Assembly (NCBI GenBank): GCA_934597585.1
Contig: CAKTSA010000006.1
Coordinates: 6,637-70,636 of the forward strand
Direction of reading: 5' to 3'
DNA length: 64,000 nucleotides
From: an uncultured Oscillospiraceae bacterium
Lineage (GTDB): Bacteria; Bacillota; Clostridia; Oscillospirales; Oscillospiraceae
The notes under the pieces were generated by a model. The model was not told the DNA's origin and did no database searches. It saw nothing but the letters and a program-made list of their open reading frames with translations. Shown piece by piece: positions 24,341 through 31,630 of the stretch. Position 1 is the first letter of the stretch; each line of letters opens with the position of its first letter. A program made the translations under genes and the position numbers.

Positions 24341-24366
24341 AAGAAGCGGCTATGCCGCTTCTTTTT
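24341..24366 (+). terminator. intrinsic terminator of the BlaI/M56 operon
   Basis: AAGAAGCGGC, loop TAT, GCCGCTTCTTTTT, starting 3 bp after the stop codon. Confidence 0.9.
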
Positions 24367-24392
24367 CTGTGTGGAAATCCGTATCCTCCATC

Positions 24393-24835
24393 CGTAGGGG
24401 CGGCCCTTGCGGCCGCCCGAAGGGATAATTTCGCGCCTCCGGGCGCGAGGGCAGCCTTCGGCGACCCACTTTTCCCAGCAGCTGGAAAAGTGGGCAAAAA
24501 AGCCGGCAGGAACCAAGGTTCCTGCACCTCCTTGCGTGCTATGGCGTGTACAGAACTGATATTGCTTACCACACGTTCGCGTAAGATTTCCTTTTTCATT
24601 TCGGAAAAAGGAAATCCCCTGTAATCGTGCGGTATGCAATCACAATTTCGTACACACTATAGCGCGCCGGGAGGTGAAGGAACCGGAGGTTCCTTCCGGT
24701 GCTTTTGCCTACTTTTGTCACTGTAGACAAAAGTAGGTCGCGCCGGGACGCGAAACTCCCCCTTGTGGCCGCAGCCACAAAAGTACCTCGTCCCCGCAGG
24801 GACGAAATCCCCACCCCTCGCCCCGCAGCGCAGAA
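24393..24835. repeat. giant composite inverted-repeat element (~440 bp, non-coding)
   Basis: The stretch from 24338 to 24891 has no gene. Arms of about 150 bp (24422-24575 and 24621-24770) are inverted copies with similar block order: TTTCGCG...CGCGA, a CACTTTTCC/GGAAAAGTG-type hairpin (CTACTTTTGTC/GACAAAAGTAG in the other arm), GGCAAAA, GGAACC...GGTTCC hairpin, CACCTCC, GCGTGCTAT or GCGCGCTAT, GTGTAC, GCTTACC or GCATACC, CACG or GCACG. The centre (24586-24615) is a perfect GATTTCCTTTTTC/GAAAAAGGAAATC-type hairpin. Open frames across it come only from the repeat structure. It looks like a large MITE or nested insertions. Confidence 0.75.
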
Positions 24836-24873
24836 TAAAAAAACCAGGGACCGACATACCTGTCGGTCCCTGC
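24836..24873 (-). terminator. intrinsic terminator of trkH
   Basis: On the minus strand CAGGGACCGACA, loop GGTA, TGTCGGTCCCTG followed by GTTTTTTT. It is located 19 bp beyond the trkH stop codon. Confidence 0.9.
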
Positions 24874-24891
24874 AGCTTCCATAAAAAACCA

Positions 24892-26337
24892 TTATTTGTT
24901 CCGCCATGTGGACGGGCTCAGCAGCACCAGCAGCGGCATCAGCTCCAGACGGCCCATCAGCATGATCAGCGTCAGCACCAGCTTGCTGAACCAGGACAGG
25001 GGCGCAAAGTTGGCCATGGGGCCAAGAGCGCCCAGCGACGGGCCAACATTGCTGATACAGGTCAGCGACGCCACAAAGGATTCCGTGAAGCCCAGCACGT
25101 CCAGCGATACCACCAGCGTACCGGCCATCAGGATCAGCAGATAGGCCACCTGAAACATGTGGGCGGAGGTAACGGCCCGCTCGTCCACGCTCTGGCCATC
25201 TATGGTGATGACCGACACCCGGTTGGGGTGGATGATGTGATCCAGCTCACGCCGCAGGCTCTTGACCTGCAGCATCAGGCGGCTGATCTTCATGCCGCCG
25301 GCTGTGGAACCGGCGCAGCCGCCCACATACATCAGCAGCACCAGAATACACCGGCTGAAGGTGGGCCACAGGGTGAAGTCCTTGGTGGCGTAGCCGGTGG
25401 TGCTCATGATGGTGGTGGCCTGGAAGGCGGCGTCCTTGGTGGATTCATACCACCCCTGCCCAAGCTCCACGTGCAGGTCCACGCAAATGAGACTGATGGT
25501 CACCGCCAGGATCAGCAGATACCACCGCAGCTCCTCGCTGCGCAGAGCGTCCTTGATTCGACCCCGTACAACGGCGTACAGCAGCGAAAAGTTGATGCCT
25601 GCCAGAAACGTAAAGGCCACGATGACCCACGTGATGGCGTCGGACTGATACTCGGCAATGGAGGCGTTGCGGACGGAGAAGCCGCCGGTGGCGATGGTGG
25701 TAAAGGCGTGGTTCACTGCGTCAAACCAGGACATGCCCGCGATCCGCAGTGCCACAGCCTCCGCCGCCGTCAGCACCATATAGATGGTGTACAGGATTTT
25801 GGCGGTGCCGCCCACACGGGGCACCAGCTTGGACTTAATGGGGCCGGGGCTCTCCGCCTTCATCAGGTAGTAGGCGCCGTCGCCCAGATGGGGCGTCAGC
25901 GCCAGAAACAGCACCAGAACGCCCATGCCGCCCATCCACTGGGTCTCGCTGCGCCAGAACAGGATGCTGGGGGGCATGGTCTCCACCGAGTCCAGAATGG
26001 TGGCGCCTGTGGTGGTAAGGCCCGAGGCCGTCTCAAACAGCGCGTCCACAAAGGAGGGGATGGTGTCCGACAGCAGGTAGGGGAAGGCGCCCAGCAGCGT
26101 CATCGCCACCCAGGCCATGGCCACGGCGGCATAGCCGTCCCGCCCCTGCATCCGCATCCGGGTTACCGGCACCAGATACGCCAGCGACCCCAGAATGCCG
26201 CACAGCAGCGCCGAGGAGAGGAAGGCCTCCCAGCAGCCGTCGCCATACCCCAGGCTCACCAGCAGCGGCAGCACCATAAAGCCGCCGGCCACCCACAGGA
26301 TATACCCCACTGTGCGGGTGATCAATCGTATATTCAT
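24892..26337 (-). CDS. trkH: TrkH-family potassium uptake channel subunit
   Basis: 481 residues with about ten membrane segments in four pore repeats. Selectivity-filter-like segments are visible: SGLTTTGATIL, FTTIATGGFSV, STTGYAT and SNVGPSLG. TrkH/KtrB proteins form the K+-translocating pore and need a cytosolic TrkA/KtrA ring; no trkA gene is in this window. The ATG at 26337 (MNIRLITRTVGYILW) has AGAGGT about 10 bp upstream; a TTG start 27 bp earlier is unlikely. It has its own promoter and terminator, so it is monocistronic. Confidence 0.94.
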   Translation of the reverse strand: MNIRLITRTVGYILWVAGGFMVLPLLVSLGYGDGCWEAFLSSALLCGILGSLAYLVPVTRMRMQGRDGYAAVAMAWVAMTLLGAFPYLLSDTIPSFVDALFETASGLTTTGATILDSVETMPPSILFWRSETQWMGGMGVLVLFLALTPHLGDGAYYLMKAESPGPIKSKLVPRVGGTAKILYTIYMVLTAAEAVALRIAGMSWFDAVNHAFTTIATGGFSVRNASIAEYQSDAITWVIVAFTFLAGINFSLLYAVVRGRIKDALRSEELRWYLLILAVTISLICVDLHVELGQGWYESTKDAAFQATTIMSTTGYATKDFTLWPTFSRCILVLLMYVGGCAGSTAGGMKISRLMLQVKSLRRELDHIIHPNRVSVITIDGQSVDERAVTSAHMFQVAYLLILMAGTLVVSLDVLGFTESFVASLTCISNVGPSLGALGPMANFAPLSWFSKLVLTLIMLMGRLELMPLLVLLSPSTWRNK

Positions 26338-26382
26338 GGAAAATATTACCTCTTTGTTGTGCAAAAACGGACAATTACCATT

Positions 26383-26412
26383 ATTATATCCCTAGCGGTA
26401 TCATACTGTCAA
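26383..26412 (-). promoter_or_regulatory. promoter of trkH
   Basis: On the minus strand TTGACA (26407-26412), 18 bp, TATAAT (26383-26388), 46 bp before the start codon. Confidence 0.85.
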
Positions 26413-26485
26413 GCATTACGGATTCTTTCCCCCTTTGGTGCATAGAAATAGGGGAGAGAACCACTCAGAAAAGGAGCGATGCCGG

Positions 26486-26989
26486 ATGTTTCAGCGTCTG
26501 CGCTGGCTGTGGGCCTTTCTGCTGGCCGGGGCCGCGGCGGTGATCCTGTGGGGGCTGGCCGCCAGATTTCCGGGACCGGTGACAGGAGTGCTGTCGGCGG
26601 TGAACGAAAGTCCGTGGGAGATGGGCAAATTGGCCTTTTGGCCCTATTTGTGCGCCGCGGTGCTGCTGTGGCGGACAGAAGCACCGGGGGAGGAGGCTGG
26701 CCGGGGCGGGCACTGCGCCGGGGCGCTGCTCTCTGCGGCGGTGATGGCGGCGCTGTGCAGGCTATTGTGGGGGATAGTGCCGGTTTATCTGCTGTTTTTG
26801 GCGTCGATAGGGTGTGGAATGATGCTGTATCGCACAGTACAGAAGGAAAAGTGGGGAAGTGGTATGGCTTGGTACCTGGCGGCGGTGCTGCTGGGGGTGG
26901 CCTATGTGCTGCTGACGGCCCGGCCCCTGACGGGCGGGCTCTTCCTGGACCCGCGGGACGCGGCGGCCATGGCAACAATCCCGTTTTGA
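26486..26989 (+). CDS. DUF6512-like integral membrane protein
   Basis: 167 residues. The ATG at 26486 is chosen because AAGGAG (26471-26476) is 9 bp upstream and the frame then encodes five hydrophobic helices; an ATG at 26479 in another frame gives a Gly/Ala-rich non-hydrophobic chain. The N-terminal part, FQRLRWLWAFLLAGAAAVIL then SAVNESPWEMGKLAFWPYL, resembles small Clostridia membrane proteins annotated DUF6512. Function is unknown. It stands alone between trkH (divergent) and the purine permease (convergent). Confidence 0.75.
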   Translation: MFQRLRWLWAFLLAGAAAVILWGLAARFPGPVTGVLSAVNESPWEMGKLAFWPYLCAAVLLWRTEAPGEEAGRGGHCAGALLSAAVMAALCRLLWGIVPVYLLFLASIGCGMMLYRTVQKEKWGSGMAWYLAAVLLGVAYVLLTARPLTGGLFLDPRDAAAMATIPF

Positions 26990-27008
26990 CGGTTCCATAA
27001 CGGGCCTT

Positions 27009-27048
27009 TATGTACCAAATATGTACCAATAACCCCCGTTTATGTACC
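27009..27048 (+). repeat. three direct copies of TATGTACC
   Basis: TATGTACC at 27009-27016, 27020-27027 and 27041-27048, just before the terminator. The spacing is irregular (11 and 21 bp). No integrase gene or tRNA gene is near. Confidence 0.6.
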
Positions 27049-27049
27049 C

Positions 27050-27080
27050 AAAAAAACGCTCCCTTTCGGGAGCGTTTTTG
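27050..27080. terminator. bidirectional intrinsic terminator
   Basis: AAAAAACGCTCCC, loop TTTC, GGGAGCGTTTTT. T-runs exist on both strands, so it serves the DUF6512-like gene (+) and the purine permease gene (-). Confidence 0.92.
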
Positions 27081-27100
27081 ATAGATCGAAAATTTTCCTC

Positions 27101-28531
27101 TTACACCACGGCGAAGAATTTCACCAGGAACAGCGCCGTGATGACATAGGTCAGGGCGGAAACGTCCTTGGCCTTGCCGGAGAACACCTTGATGACGGTG
27201 TAGGAGATCATGGCCAGACCGATGCCGTGGCCAATGGAGCCGGAGATGGGCATGGCCAGCAGCATGATGAACACGGGGACCACCTGATCCAGGTCGTCAA
27301 AGTCCACATTCTTCAGGCCCTGCAGCATCAGGATGCCCACGTAGATCAGGGCGGAGGAGGTGGCGGCGGCGGGGATGATGGCCGCCACAGGGGCGATGAA
27401 CATGCAGGCCAGGAACATGAACGCGGAGGTCAGGGAGGTGAGGCCCGTGCGGCCGCCGGCCTCCACGCCGGAGGCGGACTCCACGAAGGTGGTGACGGTG
27501 GAGGTGCCGCAGCAGGCGCCGGCCACGGTGCCCACGGCGTCGGACAGCAGAGCTTCCTTCATCTTGGGCATGTTGCCGTTCTTGTCGGTCATACCGGCGC
27601 GGGAGGCGGTACCCACCAGGGTGCCGATGGTATCGAACATGTCGATCATGCAGAAGGTGATGATGAGGCTCAGGGCGGTGAACCAGCCGATGCGGAAGAA
27701 GTCGGTAAAGTCAAACTTGAACAGGGTGGTGCTGACCATATCCTGGAAGGGGGGCAGGAAGGACGCGCCCTGCAGGGAGGCGAAGGGATTGGTGTGCAGG
27801 AAGAGGAAGCAGCCCGCCCAGTAGATGACGGAGGCCACCAGCATACCCACCAGGACGGCGGCCTTGACGCCCTTCTTGGCCAGCAGGATGATGACGAACA
27901 GGCCGATGAACATGGTGATAACGGTCAGCACCATGGTGCTGTACTCGGCGCCCATGTGGCCCTTGATGACGCTGGGGGTCATGGCGCCGAAGAAGTCACG
28001 GAGAACATAGAAGGGGGAGGAGTAGCCGTTGCCCTCGGCATAGATGCCCACGTTGGAGCCCAGGCCGATGTTCATCAGCATCAGGCCGATGGCGGGGCCG
28101 ATACCCAGCCGCACCCCCAGAGGGATGGCGTCCACGATCTTATCACGGATATTGAACACGCTCAGCAGCAGGAAGACAATGCCCTCCACCAGGATGATGC
28201 ACAGCACCGCCTGGAAGGCGCTGGTGTAGTCGGTGTTCAGCATGGCGGCCACGTTGCCGGCGATGACGGCAAAGAAGCTGTTCAGACCCATGCCGGGGGC
28301 CATGACAAAGGGCTTGTTGGCCAGGAAGGCCATGCACACGGTGCCGATGGCGCTGGCGATGCAGGTGGCCAGGAAAACGCCGTTCCAGAGGGGGGTACCA
28401 ACGGCGAAGTTGGTCAGCAGGTTGGGGTTCAGGGCGATGATGTACGCCATGGTCATGAAGGTGGTCAGACCGGCAAGGATCTCCGTCTTGACGGTGGTGC
28501 CGTTCTCCTTCAGGTGGAAGATGCGCTCCAT
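27101..28531 (-). CDS. NCS2-family purine permease (AzgA/PbuG type)
   Basis: 476 residues with 12-14 membrane helices. The AzgA/PbuG signatures are clear: N-terminal EILAGLTTFMTMAYIIALNP, FVMAPGMGLNSFFA, and DMFDTIGTLVGTASRAGM followed by the VTTFVESASGVEAGGRTGLT segment. Such permeases import adenine, guanine or hypoxanthine by proton symport. The ATG at 28531 has AAGGAGAG about 10 bp upstream; an earlier ATG at 28555 would contain that site. No purine riboswitch is visible in the ~60-nt leader, which holds only a GGGTATC/GATACCC stem. Confidence 0.92.
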   Translation of the reverse strand: MERIFHLKENGTTVKTEILAGLTTFMTMAYIIALNPNLLTNFAVGTPLWNGVFLATCIASAIGTVCMAFLANKPFVMAPGMGLNSFFAVIAGNVAAMLNTDYTSAFQAVLCIILVEGIVFLLLSVFNIRDKIVDAIPLGVRLGIGPAIGLMLMNIGLGSNVGIYAEGNGYSSPFYVLRDFFGAMTPSVIKGHMGAEYSTMVLTVITMFIGLFVIILLAKKGVKAAVLVGMLVASVIYWAGCFLFLHTNPFASLQGASFLPPFQDMVSTTLFKFDFTDFFRIGWFTALSLIITFCMIDMFDTIGTLVGTASRAGMTDKNGNMPKMKEALLSDAVGTVAGACCGTSTVTTFVESASGVEAGGRTGLTSLTSAFMFLACMFIAPVAAIIPAAATSSALIYVGILMLQGLKNVDFDDLDQVVPVFIMLLAMPISGSIGHGIGLAMISYTVIKVFSGKAKDVSALTYVITALFLVKFFAVV

Positions 28532-28593
28532 GTGATAAGTCTCTCCTTTATACATTTTGTCGATACGTGGGTATCTTAACAGTGGATACCCCT

Positions 28594-28622
28594 ATCTTAA
28601 CGCACCTTTCGACGTTTTACAA
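28594..28622 (-). promoter_or_regulatory. putative promoter of the purine permease
   Basis: On the minus strand TTGTAA (28617-28622), 17 bp, TAAGAT (28594-28599), 63 bp before the start codon. Confidence 0.5.
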
Positions 28623-28666
28623 GACTTTTTGTCAGGAGAGCTGATAAATTTTTTAGATAGCAGGGT

Positions 28667-29464
28667 TCAGCGGTACAGCGGCGGGCGGCGGAGGGTGGTG
28701 TAGGGCCGGGCGTTTCGTATCCGGGCGGAGGCGGCCATGTCCACGTCGGCGTACAGCAGGTCCTCGCCGCTGCCGGCCTGGGCGATGGTGCCGCCGTTGG
28801 CGTCGGTGACCAGGGAGCGTCCGGAGAAGACCATGTCACCCTCCGTGCCGGTGCGGTTGCACATGGCCACGGCTACGCTGTTCTGGAAGGCCTGGACCTT
28901 GATCTCCCAGTCAAACATTTCCATGGGCTCGCTCTCGGTGTTGGCGGTGGGGATCAGGATCAGGTCGGCCCCCATGAGGGCCTCGGTGCGGATGCTCTCG
29001 GGGTAGTGGCGGTCGAAGCACACCACGATGCCGATTTTGCCGTGGGGGGTGTCGAACACCAGAAAGCCGTCGTCGGAGGGGGTGTAGTAATCCTGCTCGT
29101 AGAACTGCTCCGCCTGGGCGATGTGCACCATCTTCTGGCGGCCCAGCAGCGCGCCGTCGCTGCCGATCAGCAGCGTAGCGTCAAAGGAGCCGGAGGGCTC
29201 CCGCAGGTAGAAATTGGGGGCGGCCATAATGTGGTTCTCCCGGCAGGCGTCCTGGAATTGGCGGATAATGGGGTGGTCGGCGGTCAGCAGCTTGTCGGAC
29301 ACGCTGCGGCCCGCATACTGGGGGAAGAAGCGGTGGAGCTGCAGCTCCGGATAGAGGATCAGATCCGCGCCGTGCAAGGCGGCCTGCCGCAGGGCGGACA
29401 GCTGGCGCTCCAGGTTTTCGTTTTCATGATCGCTCATGGCGATCTGGCAAAGGGCGAGCTTCAT
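28667..29464 (-). CDS. carbon-nitrogen hydrolase (nitrilase superfamily)
   Basis: 265 residues. The catalytic triad is in place: Glu40 in LILYPEL, Lys111 in LLGRQKMVH and Cys149 in IGIVVCFDRHYPE. The family cleaves nitriles or amides, for example N-carbamoylputrescine or omega-amides of ketoglutarate; the exact substrate cannot be told. RBS AGGAGGAA precedes the ATG. It lies 35 bp downstream of the small basic protein gene and in line with the glutamate synthase/GlnA operon, so a nitrogen-salvage role (an omega-amidase type, for instance) is reasonable but inferred. Confidence 0.9.
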   Translation of the reverse strand: MKLALCQIAMSDHENENLERQLSALRQAALHGADLILYPELQLHRFFPQYAGRSVSDKLLTADHPIIRQFQDACRENHIMAAPNFYLREPSGSFDATLLIGSDGALLGRQKMVHIAQAEQFYEQDYYTPSDDGFLVFDTPHGKIGIVVCFDRHYPESIRTEALMGADLILIPTANTESEPMEMFDWEIKVQAFQNSVAVAMCNRTGTEGDMVFSGRSLVTDANGGTIAQAGSGEDLLYADVDMAASARIRNARPYTTLRRPPLYR

Positions 29465-29499
29465 AGGGCGTTCCTCCTGAAAAGGTTTTCCCTATTGTA

Positions 29500-29721
29500 C
29501 TACTGGGTAATGGAGGACGCAAGGATTTTTTGCCGGGAGACAGCAAAAAGCACGGACAGGGGATCGTCGATCCACTTCCGTGCCTTTTGGCGGTCGTATG
29601 CTTTGGGATTTTTGCTTTTGCGGGTCACGGGGTTCAGGGGGCCCCAGGTGTTCCGCAGCAGGGCGTTGCGTCTGCGCTTCTCCTTTTTGGAGAGCTTTTC
29701 GTAGGGGATGAATTTTTCCAT
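29500..29721 (-). CDS. small basic protein, conserved in Clostridia, unknown function
   Basis: 73 residues from the ATG at 29721 (AAAGGAG upstream). The N-terminal half is rich in Lys and Arg (YEKLSKKEKRRRNALLRNTW) and continues GPLNPVTRKSKNPKAYDRQK, a pattern I associate with a conserved hypothetical family in gut Clostridia. It has no membrane segment. A terminator-like hairpin is embedded in the last third of the gene. It has its own TTGACA promoter, so it is not only read from the ANTAR operon. Confidence 0.7.
   Translation of the reverse strand: MEKFIPYEKLSKKEKRRRNALLRNTWGPLNPVTRKSKNPKAYDRQKARKWIDDPLSVLFAVSRQKILASSITQ
29545..29588 (-). terminator. terminator-like hairpin inside a coding region
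   Basis: On the minus strand AAAAGGCACGGA, an inner GGATCGACGATCC stem, then TCCGTGCTTTTT. It lies 45-89 bp before the end of the small basic protein gene, in frame with it. Confidence 0.45.
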
Positions 29722-29752
29722 ATCGCGTCTCCTTTTCATTTGGTTGGAGAGC

Positions 29753-29781
29753 ATGATAGCAAAAATGGTTCCATTTGTCAA
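29753..29781 (-). promoter_or_regulatory. promoter of the small basic protein
   Basis: On the minus strand TTGACA (29776-29781), 17 bp, TATCAT (29753-29758), 31 bp before the ATG, in the 63-bp gap behind the ANTAR gene. Confidence 0.8.
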
Positions 29782-29784
29782 ATA

Positions 29785-30375
29785 TCAGCCCTGCTGATAG
29801 CGGGCGATGATCTGATCGGCGACGGCCCGGCGGGTGACGCAGCGGTCCATGGCCTGCTTTTCGATGAAACGGTGGGCCTCCTGCTCGGACAGGCCTTCGT
29901 GGTCGATCAGCAGCCATTTGGCGCGATTCACCAGGCGGATCTCCGCCATTTTTTCCTCGATGGTGGCGGTTTTCTGCTCCATCTTCCGCAGGCGCTCCCG
30001 GGTGCCGCACAGCAGCTGGAGGGACTGCAGGATCAGCTGGGGGGTGGTGGGCTTCTGCAGCGTCAGGACGCCGTAGGGCGACAGGCGGGCGGAGATGTCG
30101 GGATAGTGCTCGGCATTCACCAGCAGCAGGACGCCGGCGGCGCTGGTGTCCGCCACGTGGAGGGCCAGGCGGGAGCCGAACTCGTCGGGCAGCGGCGCGC
30201 TGATGACCACGATGTCATAGGGCTGCTCCAGCAGACAGCGGCGGGCGCTGGCCACATCGGTGACGCAGCGGAGGGGGGCGTAGCGGTCCTCCGGCAGCAG
30301 CTGGCGGAGGGACGTATGAAATTTTTCGCGGGTGGACACCGCCAGTACACTGTAAGTGCGCTGGATAAGTTCCAT
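29785..30375 (-). CDS. ANTAR-domain response regulator (NitR-like antiterminator)
   Basis: 196 residues. The N-terminal ~125 residues resemble a receiver domain (YSVLAVSTREKF, YDIVVISAPLPDEFG, GVLTLQKPT), but the acidic pocket is not canonical, so phosphorylation is doubtful. A coiled-coil (TRERLRKMEQKTATIEEKMA) leads into the ANTAR domain at 140-192 (NRAKWLLIDHEGLSEQEAHR, then FIEKQAMDRCVTRRAVADQI). ANTAR proteins bind leader RNA and prevent termination. A glnA-ANTAR (nitR) pair is known from solventogenic Clostridium. RBS AAAGGAGGG. It is the last gene of the GATase-GltB-GlnA operon and probably acts on the leader terminators at 35046-35107 and 35231-35277. Confidence 0.9.
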   Translation of the reverse strand: MELIQRTYSVLAVSTREKFHTSLRQLLPEDRYAPLRCVTDVASARRCLLEQPYDIVVISAPLPDEFGSRLALHVADTSAAGVLLLVNAEHYPDISARLSPYGVLTLQKPTTPQLILQSLQLLCGTRERLRKMEQKTATIEEKMAEIRLVNRAKWLLIDHEGLSEQEAHRFIEKQAMDRCVTRRAVADQIIARYQQG

Positions 30376-30403
30376 GGTCGTCCCTCCTTTCGGTGGAAAG
30401 CGC

Positions 30404-31612
30404 TTACTTCGTGTAGTAGTCCAGTACGGCCTGGGGCAGTAGCCGCGCCAGGAAGGGGCTGCTCTCGGCGGCGGCCTTGGCCTGGGCCAGGGTGGCGGGC
30501 AGGGTCTGGAACTGGGATTTCACCTGCTCGGTGGCGCTGAAGAAGTTGATGTCCGCCGCAGGGGGCAGCGCTGTGCCGCTGCGGATGCCGTCCAGGCCGG
30601 CGTAGATGAGAAGGGCGAAGGCCAGGTAGGGGTTGCACAGGGGGTCGGGGGAGCGCAGCTCCGCCCGGCGGTACTCGCCCTGGGCGGCGGGGATGCGGAT
30701 CAGCTGGGAGCGGTTCTCGCTGGACCAGGAGATGTAGCGGGGGGCCTTGCTGCCGCCGAAGCGGAGGTAGGAGGCGTCCACGGTGTTGAGGAACACCGTC
30801 AGCTCCCGGATGTGGGCCAGAATGCCGGCGATGATGGAGGGCATGACGTCGGCGCCGTCGGCACTTTTGGCGGAGATGTTGATGTGCATGCCATTGCCCG
30901 GCTGGCCGCTGAGGGGCTTGGGGGAGAAATCCGCCGCCAGGCCGTTGCGCACCGCCACGCTGTCCACCACCGTGCGGAAGGTGACGGCGTTGTCCGCCGC
31001 CGTCAGGGGCTCGGAGTAGCGGAAGTCGATCTCGTTCTGGCCGGGGCCCTGCTCGTGGTGGGAGCATTCGGGGCGGATGCCCATCTGCTCCAGGGTCAGG
31101 CAAATCTCACGGCGGACGTTCTCGCCCTTATCCTCGGGGGCGATGTCCATGTAGCCGGCGTGGTCGTAGGGGATCCTGGTGGGCTCGCCGGATTCGTCCC
31201 GGCGGAAGAGGTAGAACTCCATCTCGGTACCGAAGGCGAAGGTGACGCCCAGGGAGGCGGCGTCGGCGATGGCCTTTTTGAGAAGCTGGCGGGCATCGGC
31301 CTGGAAGGGGGTGCCGTCGGGGCGGGCGATGCCGCAGAACATGCGGGCCACGCGGCCCCGGTCCGGCCGCCAGGGCAGCAGGCTCAGGGTGGCGGTGTCC
31401 GGCTGGAGGAAGAGGTCGGAGTGAACCTCATCGCCGAAGCCGGGGATGGCGGAGGCGTCAAAGGCGATGCCGTAGGTGAGGGCGCGGTCAAGCTCGTCCG
31501 GCAGGATGGAGATGTTCTTCTGGCGGCCGGACAGGTCGCAGAAGGCCAGGCGGATGAACTTGATGTCCTCCTCCGCCACGTATTGCTTGATCTCGTCTTT
31601 GGAATAGTTCAT
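30404..31612 (-). CDS. glnA: compact type I glutamine synthetase
   Basis: 402 residues, about 40 fewer than the usual GSI-alpha. Active-site motifs are present: FGTEMEFYLF (metal-binding Glu pair; PEPEFF in most relatives), GPGQNEIDFRY, GNGMHINIS (ATP-binding His) and ENRSQLIRIPAAQGEYRRAE followed by LRSPDP. There is no adenylylation-loop Tyr of the beta type. The enzyme condenses glutamate and ammonia to glutamine. It is placed between the split glutamate synthase and the ANTAR gene with gaps of 18 and 28 bp, so the operon encodes a GS/GOGAT cycle plus its regulator. A second, type III synthetase (glnN) is divergent. Confidence 0.92.
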   Translation of the reverse strand: MNYSKDEIKQYVAEEDIKFIRLAFCDLSGRQKNISILPDELDRALTYGIAFDASAIPGFGDEVHSDLFLQPDTATLSLLPWRPDRGRVARMFCGIARPDGTPFQADARQLLKKAIADAASLGVTFAFGTEMEFYLFRRDESGEPTRIPYDHAGYMDIAPEDKGENVRREICLTLEQMGIRPECSHHEQGPGQNEIDFRYSEPLTAADNAVTFRTVVDSVAVRNGLAADFSPKPLSGQPGNGMHINISAKSADGADVMPSIIAGILAHIRELTVFLNTVDASYLRFGGSKAPRYISWSSENRSQLIRIPAAQGEYRRAELRSPDPLCNPYLAFALLIYAGLDGIRSGTALPPAADINFFSATEQVKSQFQTLPATLAQAKAAAESSPFLARLLPQAVLDYYTK

Positions 31613-31630
31613 AGGGCTATCCTGCCTTTC

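Noticed and set aside
24352..26445. Open frames running through the repeat block (for example 24763 plus and 24265-24907 minus)
   Set aside because: They follow the inverted-repeat arms or the antisense of trkH and have no RBS or conserved domain.
26435..27000. Alternative frames starting at 26435 or 26479 near the DUF6512-like gene
   Set aside because: The 26435 reading would add a hydrophilic extension containing the RBS; the 26479 frame gives a Gly-rich chain and is too close to AAGGAG.
28532..28666. Purine riboswitch before the NCS2 permease
   Set aside because: The conserved purine aptamer core and loop-loop sequences are absent; only a simple GGGTATC/GATACCC stem is seen.
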